Below are positions 48,031 to 60,027 of a stretch of DNA of 64,000 nt, piece after piece (position 1 is the stretch's first letter; each line of letters opens with the position of its first letter). This stretch comes from Sipunculus nudus. Lineage: Eukaryota; Annelida; Sipuncula; Golfingiida; Sipunculidae. Below the pieces are notes generated by a model that did no database searches, was not told the origin of the DNA, and saw only the letters and a list, made by a program, of their open reading frames with translations. The DNA is taken from assembly GCA_026874595.1 (NCBI GenBank), contig CM049308.1, positions 42,973,327 through 43,037,326 of the forward strand. The letters are read 5' to 3'. Position numbers and translations under genes: made by a program.

Positions 48031-48310
48031 TGTGGAGCGTGGTGGCGTAATGGTTAGTGCGCGGAGCTCGTGACCGCAAGGTTGTGGTTCCCGATCTGAA
48101 AGTTTTCTTCATGCCAAAGTCTTTACCACAAGGGCGCACTCTCTTCACCCAGGAATAAATGGGAACTGGTCAAACACTGGCGGCAGTGTGTGGCTGCTTG
48201 ATGGTATGCTCCCCAGGGAGCAGAGAAAAAGCTACAAGAATGAACATGTCCGAAAGACCAGGAAGGCAAAGTGTAACATGTCGGATGAGATCCCTTAACC
48301 TTATACCTTT
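48031..48310 (+). repeat. tRNA-derived SINE
   Basis: The head looks like a tRNA gene: an A-box-like TGGCGTAATGGTTAGTGCG, an anticodon-arm-like middle and a B-box-like GGTTGTGGTTCCCGATC. The 3' half of a cloverleaf is not closed. An unrelated body follows (CCAGGAATAAATGGGAACTGG, GCAGTGTGTGGCTGC) to an A/T-rich tail near 48310. A pol III-transcribed SINE fits better than a working tRNA. Confidence 0.7.
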
Positions 48311-48529
48311 AAAAACTAATAATAAGAAATGAAAAGCACTAATTTGGAACTTCTCCTTATAAACTGCTTAATATTACATCGAGTGTTGATAATTTTGGTA
48401 TTTTGCTTATAATTATTTATTGAAACTTTGATTCCCCAGAAATATAATTTGGTACCAAGAGACGTAAGCCTGTATGGCATATATACTGGCACCATCATTT
48501 TTTTTAATGGAAGTCACCTTTGAATAGAA

Positions 48530-48860
48530 GTTGGCTATCTTCGTCTATATTGAGAAAAAAAGGCTCCAGTAAAAAATTAGAATATTAAGGCAATGTATAG
48601 ACACATGGAAAAAAATATTTAGTGCTTTTATTTAGTAGCAATGTCCCCATTCTTCAGCTACCCCCCCCCCCCCCCCCCGGACTAATTATGACGTGTTTCT
48701 AGTAAATGCTTTGATTTTGCGGAATAAATCATTTTTGTAGACTTTGGAAATTATAATTGTATTCCTTACCTAAGAAAATATATGTTTAGACACTACGATT
48801 GTTTTCCTAATTTACCTAGAAGCAGAGATATTAGCATTTAGGTTAGAGTGACCTATTTCT
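48530..48860 (+). repeat. Interspersed repeat E, unit 1
   Basis: This matches 50290-50570: a GAAAAAAGTGGCTCC-like start, then TTCCTTACC, ATGTATGTTTAGACACT, GATTGTTTTCCTAA and TTACCTAGAAGC. It holds a C run of about 18 at 48661-48678. The element at 48940-49825 lies between the two copies. Confidence 0.65.
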
Positions 48861-48939
48861 GGGTTCGGTGAAGGTCGGCCCATTTCAAGAATGAGCAGAC
48901 ATTAAATACTAAAGGGCAGCAGAAAATATTAGGAATTAA

Positions 48940-49825
48940 CTAGAATACGGGTAGTCGACAAGCGACTACGTGTATCCGCCAAAATCAGAGTAGGACAAGT
49001 GAAGTGAGGCATGGATTGAGTGGCAAGGGGAAATAGAGTTACATGTGTTACATATTAGAATGGATCTCTGCCACATAAACATGATTGTAGGTTGCGCCAC
49101 CTGTTATTTGAACGAGAAACTATCCAAGATGTATACACATGCAAAATTTAAGGTGGAAAAGCCAAACCACTGCAGAGATATGAGTGATTTTTTCCACCAG
49201 CAGACAAACAGATGGACGATGTGCAAAAATGGCTGCAGGTGGCGCCACAATTTTTGTGTATGTTATAAAGCTAACCAAGGGCTACATTTGTGTATTTTTT
49301 TTTTCCTGATTGGTCGAACGAATCCGGAGATATAAGCATTAATGTCTGCAGCGTGAACGTGAATGAAGCTGGCGCCACCTGTCATAAAATCAAGAAAGCT
49401 ATCTAGGATTTATACGCATGCCGAATTTTAGGTGAATTAGTCAAACCACTGCAGAGATATGAGTGATTTTAACCCAAGGCAGATGAACAGATGGACACTG
49501 TGCAAACATGTTCGCAGGTGGCGCCACCTTTTTTGTGTATGTTATAAAGCTATCCAAGGGCTACATTTGTGTAAAAAAAAATTCCTGATCAGTCAAACGG
49601 TTCCCGAGATATGTGGGTTTATGTGTGGAAACAGACGCACAAACGGACGCTGGGCAGAGAGGAAAGGTCAGAGGTCAAGGCCACTTGGTTAGGCACCAGT
49701 TCACATGTGACCCGATAATTTGTGTAAGTTTCGGAAAAACCGTCCAGTAGTCTCAGAGGAGTTCTCCGGAAACGAACGCCGCGGCGGCGGCGGAACCCGG
49801 TCAAAAACAAAGTATCCGCAAAACT
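48940..49825 (-). mobile_element. Helentron-like non-autonomous element, family B, copy 1
   Basis: On the minus strand the 3' end shows TTTTGGCGGATAC (complement of 48972-48984), a hairpin formed by GTAGTCG and CGACTAC (48950-48968) and terminal CTAG (48940-48943) next to T. The core has ~280-bp units with GGTGGCGCCACC (exact at 49517-49528; one mismatch at 49239-49250). The 5' end near 49810-49825 keeps only the inner arm of the family B terminal hairpin (AGTTTTGCGGATAC), so it is slightly eroded. No coding capacity; short frames here are repeat shadows. Confidence 0.72.
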
Positions 49826-50199
49826 TACAAATATATGAGGAAAAGTATATTGGTTCCAGATGGTGGGAGACAGGAGACACTTCACATTTTTTTTCTCAGA
49901 GATAGTCATAATTTTATGCGCTGTTTGAGGAGATTGAATGCGTCAGTGCTGATGGTGTTGGCATGGCTCGGCAGGTGGCGACATCTGTGGTTCTTCACCA
50001 TAGTGAACTTCAGAAGCTGGTCTGTGGCGGAAAAACGAGATATGGACCCCCCCCCCCCCCCCCCTCCTCCTTCTGGAGTAAAATAAAATATCAGGTGTTG
50101 ATCTTGAGTTTGATGTATAGCATGATACCAAACACTCAGTAAAGAAAAAAAATTTCCCAGTGCACCCAACATGTGCATCTTATTATCTTATATGATAAT

Positions 50200-50720
50200 A
50201 TATAGGGCTTGGAAATACGTCCCTCTTACTTTTACGTCTCTACATGGTGGCCATCTTAGAATTCAAGATGGCTGCGATAATTTATTTTGAGAAAAGTGGC
50301 TCCTATCAATATTTGAATGTTAAAGCCATTAATAACACATAGAAAACGTTTGCTGCTTTCTTTAGACTGTCCAATTCTCAAAAATGGGCCCAATTCCCTG
50401 AACTATAAGAAAACAGCAAATTGCGACTTTTTTCCAAGTAAATTATTGAATTTAAATGAATAATCATTATTTTGACAACTTGGATAGCATAATTATATTC
50501 CTTACCCATGAAATGTATGTTAAGACACTTAGATTGTTTTCCTAAGTTACCTAGAAGCCAAGATATTACCATATATATGTGTTTCTGCATGACGGTCATC
50601 TTGAAATCAAGGATGGCTACAAAAATGCATTTTTAGGAAGTGGCTCCAATCAAAATTGAAAGGTAAGGCCATAAATAACCCTATGAAAAAGTTTGGTGCT
50701 TTTGTCCGGCATGTCCCCAT
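50200..50720 (+). repeat. Interspersed repeat E, units 2 and 3
   Basis: Two units begin near 50222 and 50577. Each contains a short inverted repeat (GCCATCTT ... AAGATGGC near 50252-50274; GTCATCTT ... AAGGATGGC near 50597-50616) followed by AAGTGGCTCC. A C run of about 16 lies at 50047-50062 just before. Confidence 0.65.
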
Positions 50721-51879
50721 CCCGCCCAAATCTAGGTCCAAGCCACCTGACAATATGGAAAGGCACCGTAAATGTTAAAACTGGTCTTCGTCAACTTGGC
50801 AATCTTATCTGTGAAAGGCATTCTCAGCTGATTTGACACACATCTAGTAAAATTTTGAAAGTAACTATTTTTCAAGATTTTTATCCATTACTGTGATATT
50901 GTTTGTTGAATGGACATCCAATATAAAAAGCATTGTTCTTTGCTAGATCAATAAAATATTTGTTAAATATTTAAAAGCGTCATCGGAGTTTTACAAATGA
51001 TAAAAAACTTAAGTACCCGCATTTTATCTAAGAAATCAAAATACATTGATGTATTTATTATCCCAAAGTAACTACACAAGAAGGTACTCTTAAGATTATG
51101 AGTTCAAAGTATATGCATACTTATCCCAAAATGAATCTACTAGAATTTGCAAATAATCCGTTTGATACAATTTACATCAAAATTAACCCCCACTCTCTGT
51201 AGATAAAATTAGGTACTATTGTATATTTTGAACATGACCAGTTTTTCAGTCTGATTAACTGAGATATTCTTTGACATTCCTCCATTTCCTGATTCACTTA
51301 TCAGTACATCATATTTAATTTTAATGAACAAACCCTTTCACAATTCGACTCGTATGACAAATCACCCCTATATGTAGACCATACACCTAGACTTTTTACA
51401 GCAGCGGAATGAAGGTCAATCCATTTAATATTGTTTGAATATTCTAGTGTGTACCTTCTTACCATCCAGGCGGCTTGATTGAAGGACCATAATTGCCAAT
51501 GTTTCAATCACCAACAAAAATATATAAAACATATATTAATATTAAATTTCACACATGTTATAAAAGAAGGCAAACAGTTTTTAACTCTTCTAAGGAATAC
51601 CTTACAACATGAACATCCATACTTATAGGAATACATCACTTTGTGGACACAACTGAATGCGCACTTTTCATCATGGCCCCTTGTCATACAAAACAAAATC
51701 CAAAACGTAGCATAGAAAATTATAACATGGTCAAAGTTTGGCAAAATTTAAGGTATTGGTATAACATTAATGCTAAACTTAAAAATTTACACAATTCTGA
51801 TCTAATTTCTGGTAAACGAATGCATCTTGATTAAATAAAGTTAGATCCTTGGAAAACCAGAGCACTGCAAACGTGCATA
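50721..51879. other. Unassigned AT-rich spacer
   Basis: No gene, domain or repeat unit recognised. Short open frames at 51301, 51508 and 51643 have no similarity I know. Confidence 0.5.
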
Positions 51880-52372
51880 ATACACCCGCCATGTATCTGG
51901 TGACCACTGACCTCATTAAACATGCGTGAACTTTGATGAGAATGTAAATTAGGTGGGAAAGTCTATTGGTAAATACGTATAATGAGTTTCATATAATTCC
52001 ACAGGATTTTTGGAAAGTCGCCAAGGTGCCTCCAAAGTGCGGTGACCTCTGACCTCATTATATGCATGGATTTTGCTGGAATTTGAACTTAGGCGAGATA
52101 TTTTGATTAGCATTTCTGATGAGTTTAATCAAAATCCTTCATATTCTTCGTAAGTTATCGCGGCCACACCACAAAGTAACCAAGTGGCTTGTGACCTTAT
52201 TAAATATGCGTGGAGGTTGCCAATAATCGAATTTGGGATAATCTGTTGGCAAGTACTTGTGGTGAGTTTCGCGAAAATCCATCAAAGCCCTGGTAAGTTA
52301 TCGCGGCGCCACTAAAAGTTATCGGACAGACGGTGGGTATAACATAATACTCCCTTCATAAGACGGGTGTAT
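51880..52372. repeat. Short element D with 9-bp inverted ends
   Basis: The ends are ATACACCCG (51880-51888) and its exact complement CGGGTGTAT (52364-52372). The interior is the GACCTCTGACCTCATT satellite also seen at 34940-35520. This is likely a small non-autonomous element, class uncertain. Confidence 0.5.
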
Positions 52373-53796
52373 AAAAAAAGTCTCTTGCTTTATTTGTTAC
52401 CATGTTAAGTGAGAAAATATATATATTTGTTATTTGATAAGGTACCTAATGTTCCTGTCCATAACCTTTTACAAATATTTACCTTATTTCTAGCGCGAAC
52501 ATAAGAAACATACAGAAGAATATTTATACTAAATATGAACAAAACAGACAGGTGGTCTTGATATTATGCAGAGCTGAAATGTAACAATTTGTATTCAATG
52601 GAAACTTGAAGTTTTCCTTAATTTCTCGAAGGAACGAAGTCGCAGTGACCCAGTTTCGGGTTTGTAGGTCGAATTTTGGATTCGAAGGTCGAACTGTTTC
52701 ACAACGCCCAAGTCTAACGGATGGACAAACAGACGGACGAACGACGGACAAAGGATCATTATTATTGCTCGGGTGACTTTGAGGAATATGAATGATTTTA
52801 TGTATCCAGGTGCAGTCTTATCTCACTAGGAGCGACGGATGATGTAAATTACATATATTTGGTCAAGGGACTAATATAATACAAACACTGAACTTGAAAA
52901 TATCTTTCTGCTGTTTTCAAGTACAGGTGAACATGATCCTCCCGCCCGGCAAATTTGGAAATGGTTGGAGCAGTAGTGGTTCATAAGATAAAACGGTAAT
53001 CGTTATAATTCCATACATGCTTTTGAAAATAAAATCTATTCAATTTTGTACTCATAAAATCCCCTTTCTCCAACGAATCACTGTATATGTTTTGCAGGCT
53101 AAAGTGTTCTTATTAAAGTGGCACAAATTATTTTGGATCGGAAAAAGTAGTTTAACAGACGTGACGCTGCCTACAGGTTTTAATGATTTTCAGTCAAGTG
53201 ATCCAATATGTCTGCGAAATTTGGTGAAAAAGGTAGGGGGTTTAGAGATATATATAGTAATAGATGGTTGGGAGGGAAGGACAAACAGACGGACACGCAC
53301 TATTTAAGGAGTCCTCCCTCATACAGCGGGCGACTAACATTAGGTTGTGATACTGCATCAAATGATCAGTGCATGCATAGAATTAATGGCAGTCAATCAA
53401 TATTCATTTCGAGAATGGGATAATCATTAAGTTTTGATCATTGCATTTAATGTCATTGTTTAGCTTTATATCTCTAGATGATAAGTCATTATTAAATTCA
53501 GAAAAACAATATACAATGCAGAGTTTGCAATTGGTTAACAAATAAAGTCTCCTCACTACAACAGATGCCGGCATGGTCATGCAGTCGAGGATAGAATCAT
53601 TCCTTGGGTCTGCATTGTACATAAATGAATAGACACATTACATAACACCAGTCGTAGCTCTCCGGATATCGACGTTTCCAATAATGGGGTCCAAAGGTTA
53701 TAATTTATAATAAAAAATTCGAAAAAAAAACCCATCAGCATTTCACAGGCCTAATGCAAACACCTAATATCACCAGGGACAGGTGACAATGATATA
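52373..53796. other. Repeat-derived spacer
   Basis: Near 52560-52760 the minus strand carries fragments of the 683-bp family A unit together with a GTCCGTCGTTCGTCC tract. Near 53090-53330 is a fragment of the ~321-bp satellite (GCAGGCTAAAGTG, TGACGCTGCCTACAGG). No gene recognised. Confidence 0.5.
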
Positions 53797-54625
53797 AGAA
53801 GTGGACAACCGGCATTGACGCTCAGGTGAATCTGACATACAGGTGATCCCATGTATCATTTCTGTTATGATTTAATTAAAATAAATTTGGTAATGAACCT
53901 TTACCAGTGTGAAGAATTACTTTAAAAGTTGTCAAGAGTTTAAAAAAGACCAAGTACTTACTTGATGCGAAGTCTGATGTTTCTAGGTGTGTTGCAATTT
54001 GTGCCCATCTGATTTATAAGGTGCTGAAATCAAGTTCTTCCACACAATTTGCAGAATGCAGGTCACAGTGACCTCATTTTGTGTTCCAAGGGGAGTCATC
54101 ATGTGCACATCTGACTTACAGGGTGCTAAAATTATGTTCATTCACATGGATCACAGGATACAGGCCACAGAGCCCTTAGTTCAAGTGTCCAAGGTGATTT
54201 AAAATGGCCTCAATTGTTTTAAGTAAGAGGTTTCTAACGATTAAGATATGTGGCATAATTTAAGGTTAAAGTCAGGGAAATAATTTAAAGCTTCAGGGGG
54301 GAGATTTCCATAAGGACATACCATTATGAAGTTCCCAGGTACAACTTTCGGGCACTAGAATACTGGTAATGCACACAGTTTGCAGGTTATAGGTCACAGA
54401 GACCTTACCTTAAGTTTCAGAAAATTTTTACCAGGAGCTCCCTGGATGTTACATTACAACGTTCTAGGAACCCTGGTTACAAGTTGTGCCGATCTGACTT
54501 TGAGGGTGCTCAAATCATAATTTTTCCCATAGCTCGCACATTTGTGTCCTGTTAACGGAGAGACGGATGACATACAAATGGTGATCTCTATAGCTCATAT
54601 GACTTACAGTCAGCTAAGATAAAAA
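53797..54625 (-). mobile_element. Diverged short family A element
   Basis: The 5' end on the minus strand is T-run, ATCTTAGCTGACT and a partner arm ATATGAGCTATAG (complement of about 54590-54625), followed by family A text. The 3' end is poorly kept (GTCAGATTCACCTGAGCGTC, complement of about 53815-53834) and its hairpin is not obvious. The interior repeats GGTCACAGNGACC phrases. Confidence 0.45.
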
Positions 54626-54750
54626 TGGTTTATATTTTTCATTTTGTATGTCTCAGACAAAGTACGCCAAAATAGGCGGTGCCACCAAAATATTTGATTT
54701 GCTAATCTGATGACCATGTCTGTGAAATTTCCTGCAGATGAATGCCGAGG

Positions 54751-57700
54751 TTTTTAGCTCAGCTGACTGAAAGTCATCTGAGCTATAGCGATCACTCTTT
54801 GTCTGTCGTCTGTCTGTCTGTCCGTCCGTTAACCAGGCACAAATCGAACCTTGTAACTTGGGATTCCGAGAGGTCCATGAAAAATCTCCTTGGAAACCAG
54901 AAATTAGGTCTCTGTTACCCATATCCTTCGAGCTATGGGGCCCTAAAGTACCCCCCCCCCCCCCAGAAAAGTAAAAAATTTCATACAAAAACTTCAATAT
55001 CTCATTAACTACTTGACTGATGGTCATGATTTTTGGCATACATATTGATCATGAGATGTTCCATCACTTCATGCAGACTTGTGGCGCCACCTGTATTTTT
55101 CGATTTTTTACGAATTTTTTTCTCTATTTTTGAGACCTTTAAAAATGTGAACATCTGTTAACAAGGCACAAATCGTAAAGACTGGACCTAGAATCGTATT
55201 TTTTGACACACTGAGAGGTCCATGAATAATCTCCTTGGAAACCAGAAATTAGGTCTCTGTTACCCATATCCTTTGAGCTATGGGGCCCCAAAGTACCCCC
55301 CAGAATAGTAAAAAATTTCATACATAAACTTCAATATCTCAATAACTACAACACTGATGGTCATGATTTTTGGCATACATATTGACCATGAGATGTTCCA
55401 TCAGTTCCTGCAGACTGGTGGCGCCACCTGTATTGTTCAATTTTTTACATTTTTTCCCTGTTTTTGAGACCTTTAAGGATGCTGTCATCTGTTAACGTGG
55501 CACAAATCGTAACGACTGGACCTAGAATCTTCATTCTCGACACACTGAGAGACCTATGAAAAGTCTCCATGGAAACCAGGAATTAGGTCTATGTTACCCA
55601 TATCCTTTGAGCTATGGAGCCCCAAACTACTCCCCAGAAAAGTAAAAAATTTCATACAAAAACTTCAATATCTCATTAACTACTTGACTGATGGTCATGA
55701 TTTTTGGCATACATATTGTTCATGAGATGTTCCATCACTTCCTGCAGACTGGTAGTGCCACCTGTATCGTTCGATTTTTTACGATATTTTTATCTATTTT
55801 TGAGACCTTTAAGGATGCTGTCATCTGTTAGCAAGGCAAAAATCGTAAAGACTTGACCTAGAATCTTAATTCTGGTGGCGCCACCTGTATTGTTCAATTT
55901 TTTACATTTTTTTCCTCTGTTTTTGAGACCATAAAGGATGCTTTCATCTGTTAACGTGGCACAAATCGTAACGACTGGACCTAGAATCTTCATTCTCGCC
56001 ACAGTGAGAGGTCCATGAAAAGTCTCCATGAAAACCAGAAATGAGGTCTCTGTTACCCATATCCTTTGGGCTATGGGGCCCTAAAGTACCCCCCAGAATA
56101 GTAAAAAATTTCATACAAAAATTTCAATATCTCATTAACTACATCACTGATGGTCATGATTTTTGGCATACTTATTTATCATGAGATGTTTTATCAGTTT
56201 CTGCAGACTGGTGGCCCCACCTGTATTTTTCAATTTTACGAATTGTTTTGTCTATTTTTGAGACCTTTAAAAATTTGAACAGCTGTAAACAGGGCACAAA
56301 TCATAAAGACTGGACCTAGAATCTTCATTCTTGACACACTGAGAGGTCCATGAAAAGTCTCCATGGAAACCAGAAAGAAGGTCTCTGTTACCAATATCCT
56401 TGAGCTGTTGGGGGCTCCCAATAACCCCCCAGAATAATGGAAAATTTGATAAAAACAAACTGCAACATCTCAATAACTACAACTCTGGTCATGATTTTTG
56501 GCATACATATTGATCAAGAGGTGTTCCATCAGTTCCTGCAGACTGGTGGCGCCACCTGTGTTTTTTTTAAATTTTCACAATTTTTTTTTCTCTGTTTTTG
56601 AGACCTTTAAGGATGTAGTTATCTGTCAACAGAGTACAAATCGTAACGACTGGACCTAGAATCTTCATTCTTGACACACAGGTAAACCCATGATGTCTCC
56701 ATGGAAACCTGAAATTAGGTCTCTGTTACCCATATCCTTTGAGCTATGGCACTCAAAAGTACAGCTCAGAATAATGGAAAATTTGATACAAAAGCTGAAG
56801 TATCTGAACAGCTGATGCAGAGATCACCATATTTGTTTGCATGGATATTGATCATGGAGTGTTTCATCAGTTTCTGCAGACTGGTGGCACAACCTGTATT
56901 TGTTCGGGTTTTTTTTTACGAATTTTTTCTCTATTTTTGAGACCTTTAAAGATATGAACATCTGTTAACAGAGCACAATTCATAAAAACTGGACCTAGAA
57001 TCTTCATTGACACACAAGGAGACCCATGAAAAGTCTCCATGGAAACCTGAAATTAGGTCTCTGTTACCCATATTCTTTAAGCTGTATGGCTCCAAAATAC
57101 CCCCCAGAATAATGGAAAATTTGATACAAAAACTGCAGTATCTCAATAACTACAACACTGATGGTCATGATTTTCAGCATACATATTGATCATGAGCTGT
57201 TTTATCAGTTCCTGCAGACTGGTGGTGCCACCTCTGTTTTTTTTTTCAAATTTTTACGAATTTTTTTCTCTTTTTTTTGAGACCTTTAAAGATGTTGTTA
57301 TCTGTCAACAGGGTACAAATTGCAACAACTGGACCTAGAATCTTCATTCTTGTCATGCAAGGAGGCCCATGAAAAGTGCCTGTGGAAACTTGAAATTAGG
57401 TCTCTGTTACCCATATCCTTCAAGCTATAGGACTCTGAAGTATCCCTCAGAATAATGGACAATTTGATACAAAAGCTGAAGTATCTGAACAACTAATGCA
57501 GAGATCATCATGATTCTTTGCATGGATATTGACCATTAAGTGTTCTCATTAGTTTCTGCAGACTGGTGGAGCCACCTGTATTTTTGTATCCGCCAAAACG
57601 AAGTTTTGCGGATACTATGTTTCTGACATGGTTCCTTCGCCGCCGCCACGTTCGTTTCCAGAGTGCTCCTCTGAGAATAATGGACCGAAACTTACACCAA

Positions 57701-59221
57701 TTATCGGGTCACATGTGAACTAGTGCCTAACCAATTTGTGTTGACCTCTGACCTTTCCTCTCTATCCAGCGTCCATTTGTGCGTCTGTTTCCACACATAA
57801 ACCCTCATATCTCGGGAGCCGTTTGACCGATCAGGAAATAAAATTTATATAAATGTAGCCCTTGGATTGCTTTATAACATACACAAAAAATGGTGGTGCC
57901 ACCTGTGACCATGTTTGCACAGTGTCCATCTGTTCATCTGCCTTGGGTTAAAATCACTCATATCTCTGCAGTGAATTGTCTAATTCACCTGAAATTCGTC
58001 ATGCTTATACATCCTGGATAGCTTTCTTGATTTTTATGACAGGTGGCCCCACCTACATTCACGTTCACGCTGATCACATCCAAGCTCATATCTCAGGAAC
58101 CGTTTGACCTATCAGGAAATAAAATTTATACAAATGTAGCCCTTGGATAGCTCTTTACCATACACAAAAAATGGTGGCTCCACCTTTAACCATGTTTGCA
58201 CAGTGTCCATCTGTTCATCTGCCTTGGGTTAAAATCACTCATATCTCTGCAGTGAATTGACTAATTCACCTGAAATTCGGCATGCGTATACATCCTGGAT
58301 AGCTTTCTTGATTTTATGACAGGTGGCGCCACCTACATTCACGTTCATGCTGATCACATCCAAGCTCATATCTCGGGAACCGTTTGACCGATTGGGCCAA
58401 AATTTTGCATGTGTATAGATCTCACATAGCTCTTTATCATACACAAAACTGGTGGCGCCACCTGCAACCATTTTTGCACAGCGTCTGTCTGTCTGTCTGC
58501 CATGGGATAATGTCACTCATATCTCGGCAGTGGTTTGACATATCTGCCTAAGATTTTGCAGTTTTATACATCCTGGATAGCTTTCTTGATTTTATGACAG
58601 GTGGCGCCACCTACATTCTAGTTTATGCTGCAGACACCCAAGCTCATATCTCGGGAACCATTTAAACGATTGGGCCAAAATTTTGCATGTGTATAGATCT
58701 CACATAGGTCTTTATCATACACAAAACTGGAGGGGCCACCTGCAACCATTTTTGCACAGCGCCTGTCTGTTTGTCTGCCGTGGGCTAAAATCACTCATAC
58801 ACATGTAGTGGTTTGACTTTTCTGCCTAAAATTTTGCATATGTTTACAACTTGGACAGCTTTCTGAATTTGTGTTAGGTGGCACAACCTACATACACATT
58901 TAGGCTGCAGACATCCATGCTCATATGCAACATACCTCACTCTATTTCCCCTTGCAACTCAATCCATGCCTCACTTCACCCGTTCCACTCTGATTTTGGC
59001 GGATACACGTAGTCACTTGTCGGCTACCCGTATTCTAGTTTTTAAAGTTTACACATTTTTTCTCTATTTTTGAGATATATAAATACAGACCAAATCTTGG
59101 CCTGTTGGTTAATCTGTTTGATGCTTCGGTTGAATGGGTATATACTACCATTCTGATGATAAAATTTCCTTTTGCGAATCTCTTCCCAGTCAGCTGAGCG
59201 TCATGACCCATGGGTCACTTG
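54751..59221 (+). mobile_element. Family A Helentron-like element with 336-bp satellite core
   Basis: The 5' end is TTTTT then the hairpin AGCTCAGCTGACT / AGTCATCTGAGCT (54756-54784, one mismatch), followed by a CTGTCTGTCCGTCCG tract. The core is about eight units of 334-344 bp, each with GGTGGCGCCACCTGTATTTT (boxes near 55080, 55417, 55751, 56210, 56545, 56883, 57221 and 57565), plus one shortened 123-bp unit ending at the 55874 box. The 3' end is AGTCAGCTGAGC (59188-59199), the perfect palindrome TGACCCATGGGTCA (59204-59217) and CACTTG, followed by T. A family B element sits in its last unit (57586-59038). No coding capacity. Confidence 0.85.
57586..59038 (+). mobile_element. Family B Helentron-like element nested in the family A copy
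   Basis: It starts exactly at GTATCCGCCAAAA (57586-57598), which folds with GTTTTGCGGATAC into a terminal hairpin (57586-57615). It ends with TTTTGGCGGATAC (58994-59006), the imperfect hairpin TAGTCACTTGTCGGCTA and CTAG (59035-59038). The flanks are T-runs of the interrupted family A unit, which continues on both sides, so the boundaries are precise and there is no target duplication beyond T. The core is ~280-bp units, each with two GGTGGCGCCACC-type boxes (exact at 58322, 58451 and 58600). Confidence 0.85.
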
Positions 59222-60027
59222 TTTTTTTTTTAATTTCTCAGAGAGTGGACTGCAGAAGCTGGGCCATCATGTTTGAGTGTCATAAAAATTGCAAAATGTA
59301 CATGGTATTTAGAATATCAGAATTTACAATCTTGCTTGAATTTACTTCATCAGGACCTGAAACAATATATGCTTTTCCAAGTCAGATTGGTCTGCATATG
59401 AATAAAGAAACAACTCCATGAAATTAGTGAACATATGACATTGTTTATAAATGCAAATGTATAACAGTTTGTACAACATGACAAGTCAAGAAAGTTGAAA
59501 ATATATGAAGGCAAATTTACATATAAATGCAGATAAATACTAATGTACATAACTGTTAATATCAATATAACAAGAATTTGGACAATGAACAACTTTGAAT
59601 AACAGAAAACAATGAAAAGGGATAATGGAACAAAGTGTACATCCATGCTCACAATAACAGACTGTCACATCAGCCAATGCATGGTACCATAACTAATGCA
59701 TATGAGGTTTGGAATGTTTAATGCACAATTGAGATAAACTACAGTAAATGAAGCAATACACAATTACAAATGCACTTATTATCACTTTCTACATGCAATC
59801 CGTCGGGAAAATAGGATATAGATACTTATTTGAGATAAAAATGCCTGAATAATTCAACTGAGCGCTCACACATGAGCAGACCTGCCAGACACCAAAAGCT
59901 TTATTTAGTTTTAGCATATTTGGAAACACATTTAAGCAAAACCATCACATACAGATATCAAGTACAAAAACAAATGCCAAATCACTTGAGCACATGTACA
60001 AACAGAGATTAAGTTGCATTTAGAAAA
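59222..60027. other. Unassigned AT-rich spacer
   Basis: No gene or repeat unit recognised; short open frames at 59134 and 59350 lack known similarity. Confidence 0.5.

Noticed and set aside
48031-48110. A working tRNA gene
   Set aside because: The A and B boxes are recognisable but the acceptor and T stems do not close, and a SINE-like body follows.
54751-57590. Regularly spaced repeats as a CRISPR array
   Set aside because: Units of 336 bp are repeated along their whole length with no unique spacers, and the genome is animal (spliced gene, LINE, SINE). It is a satellite core.
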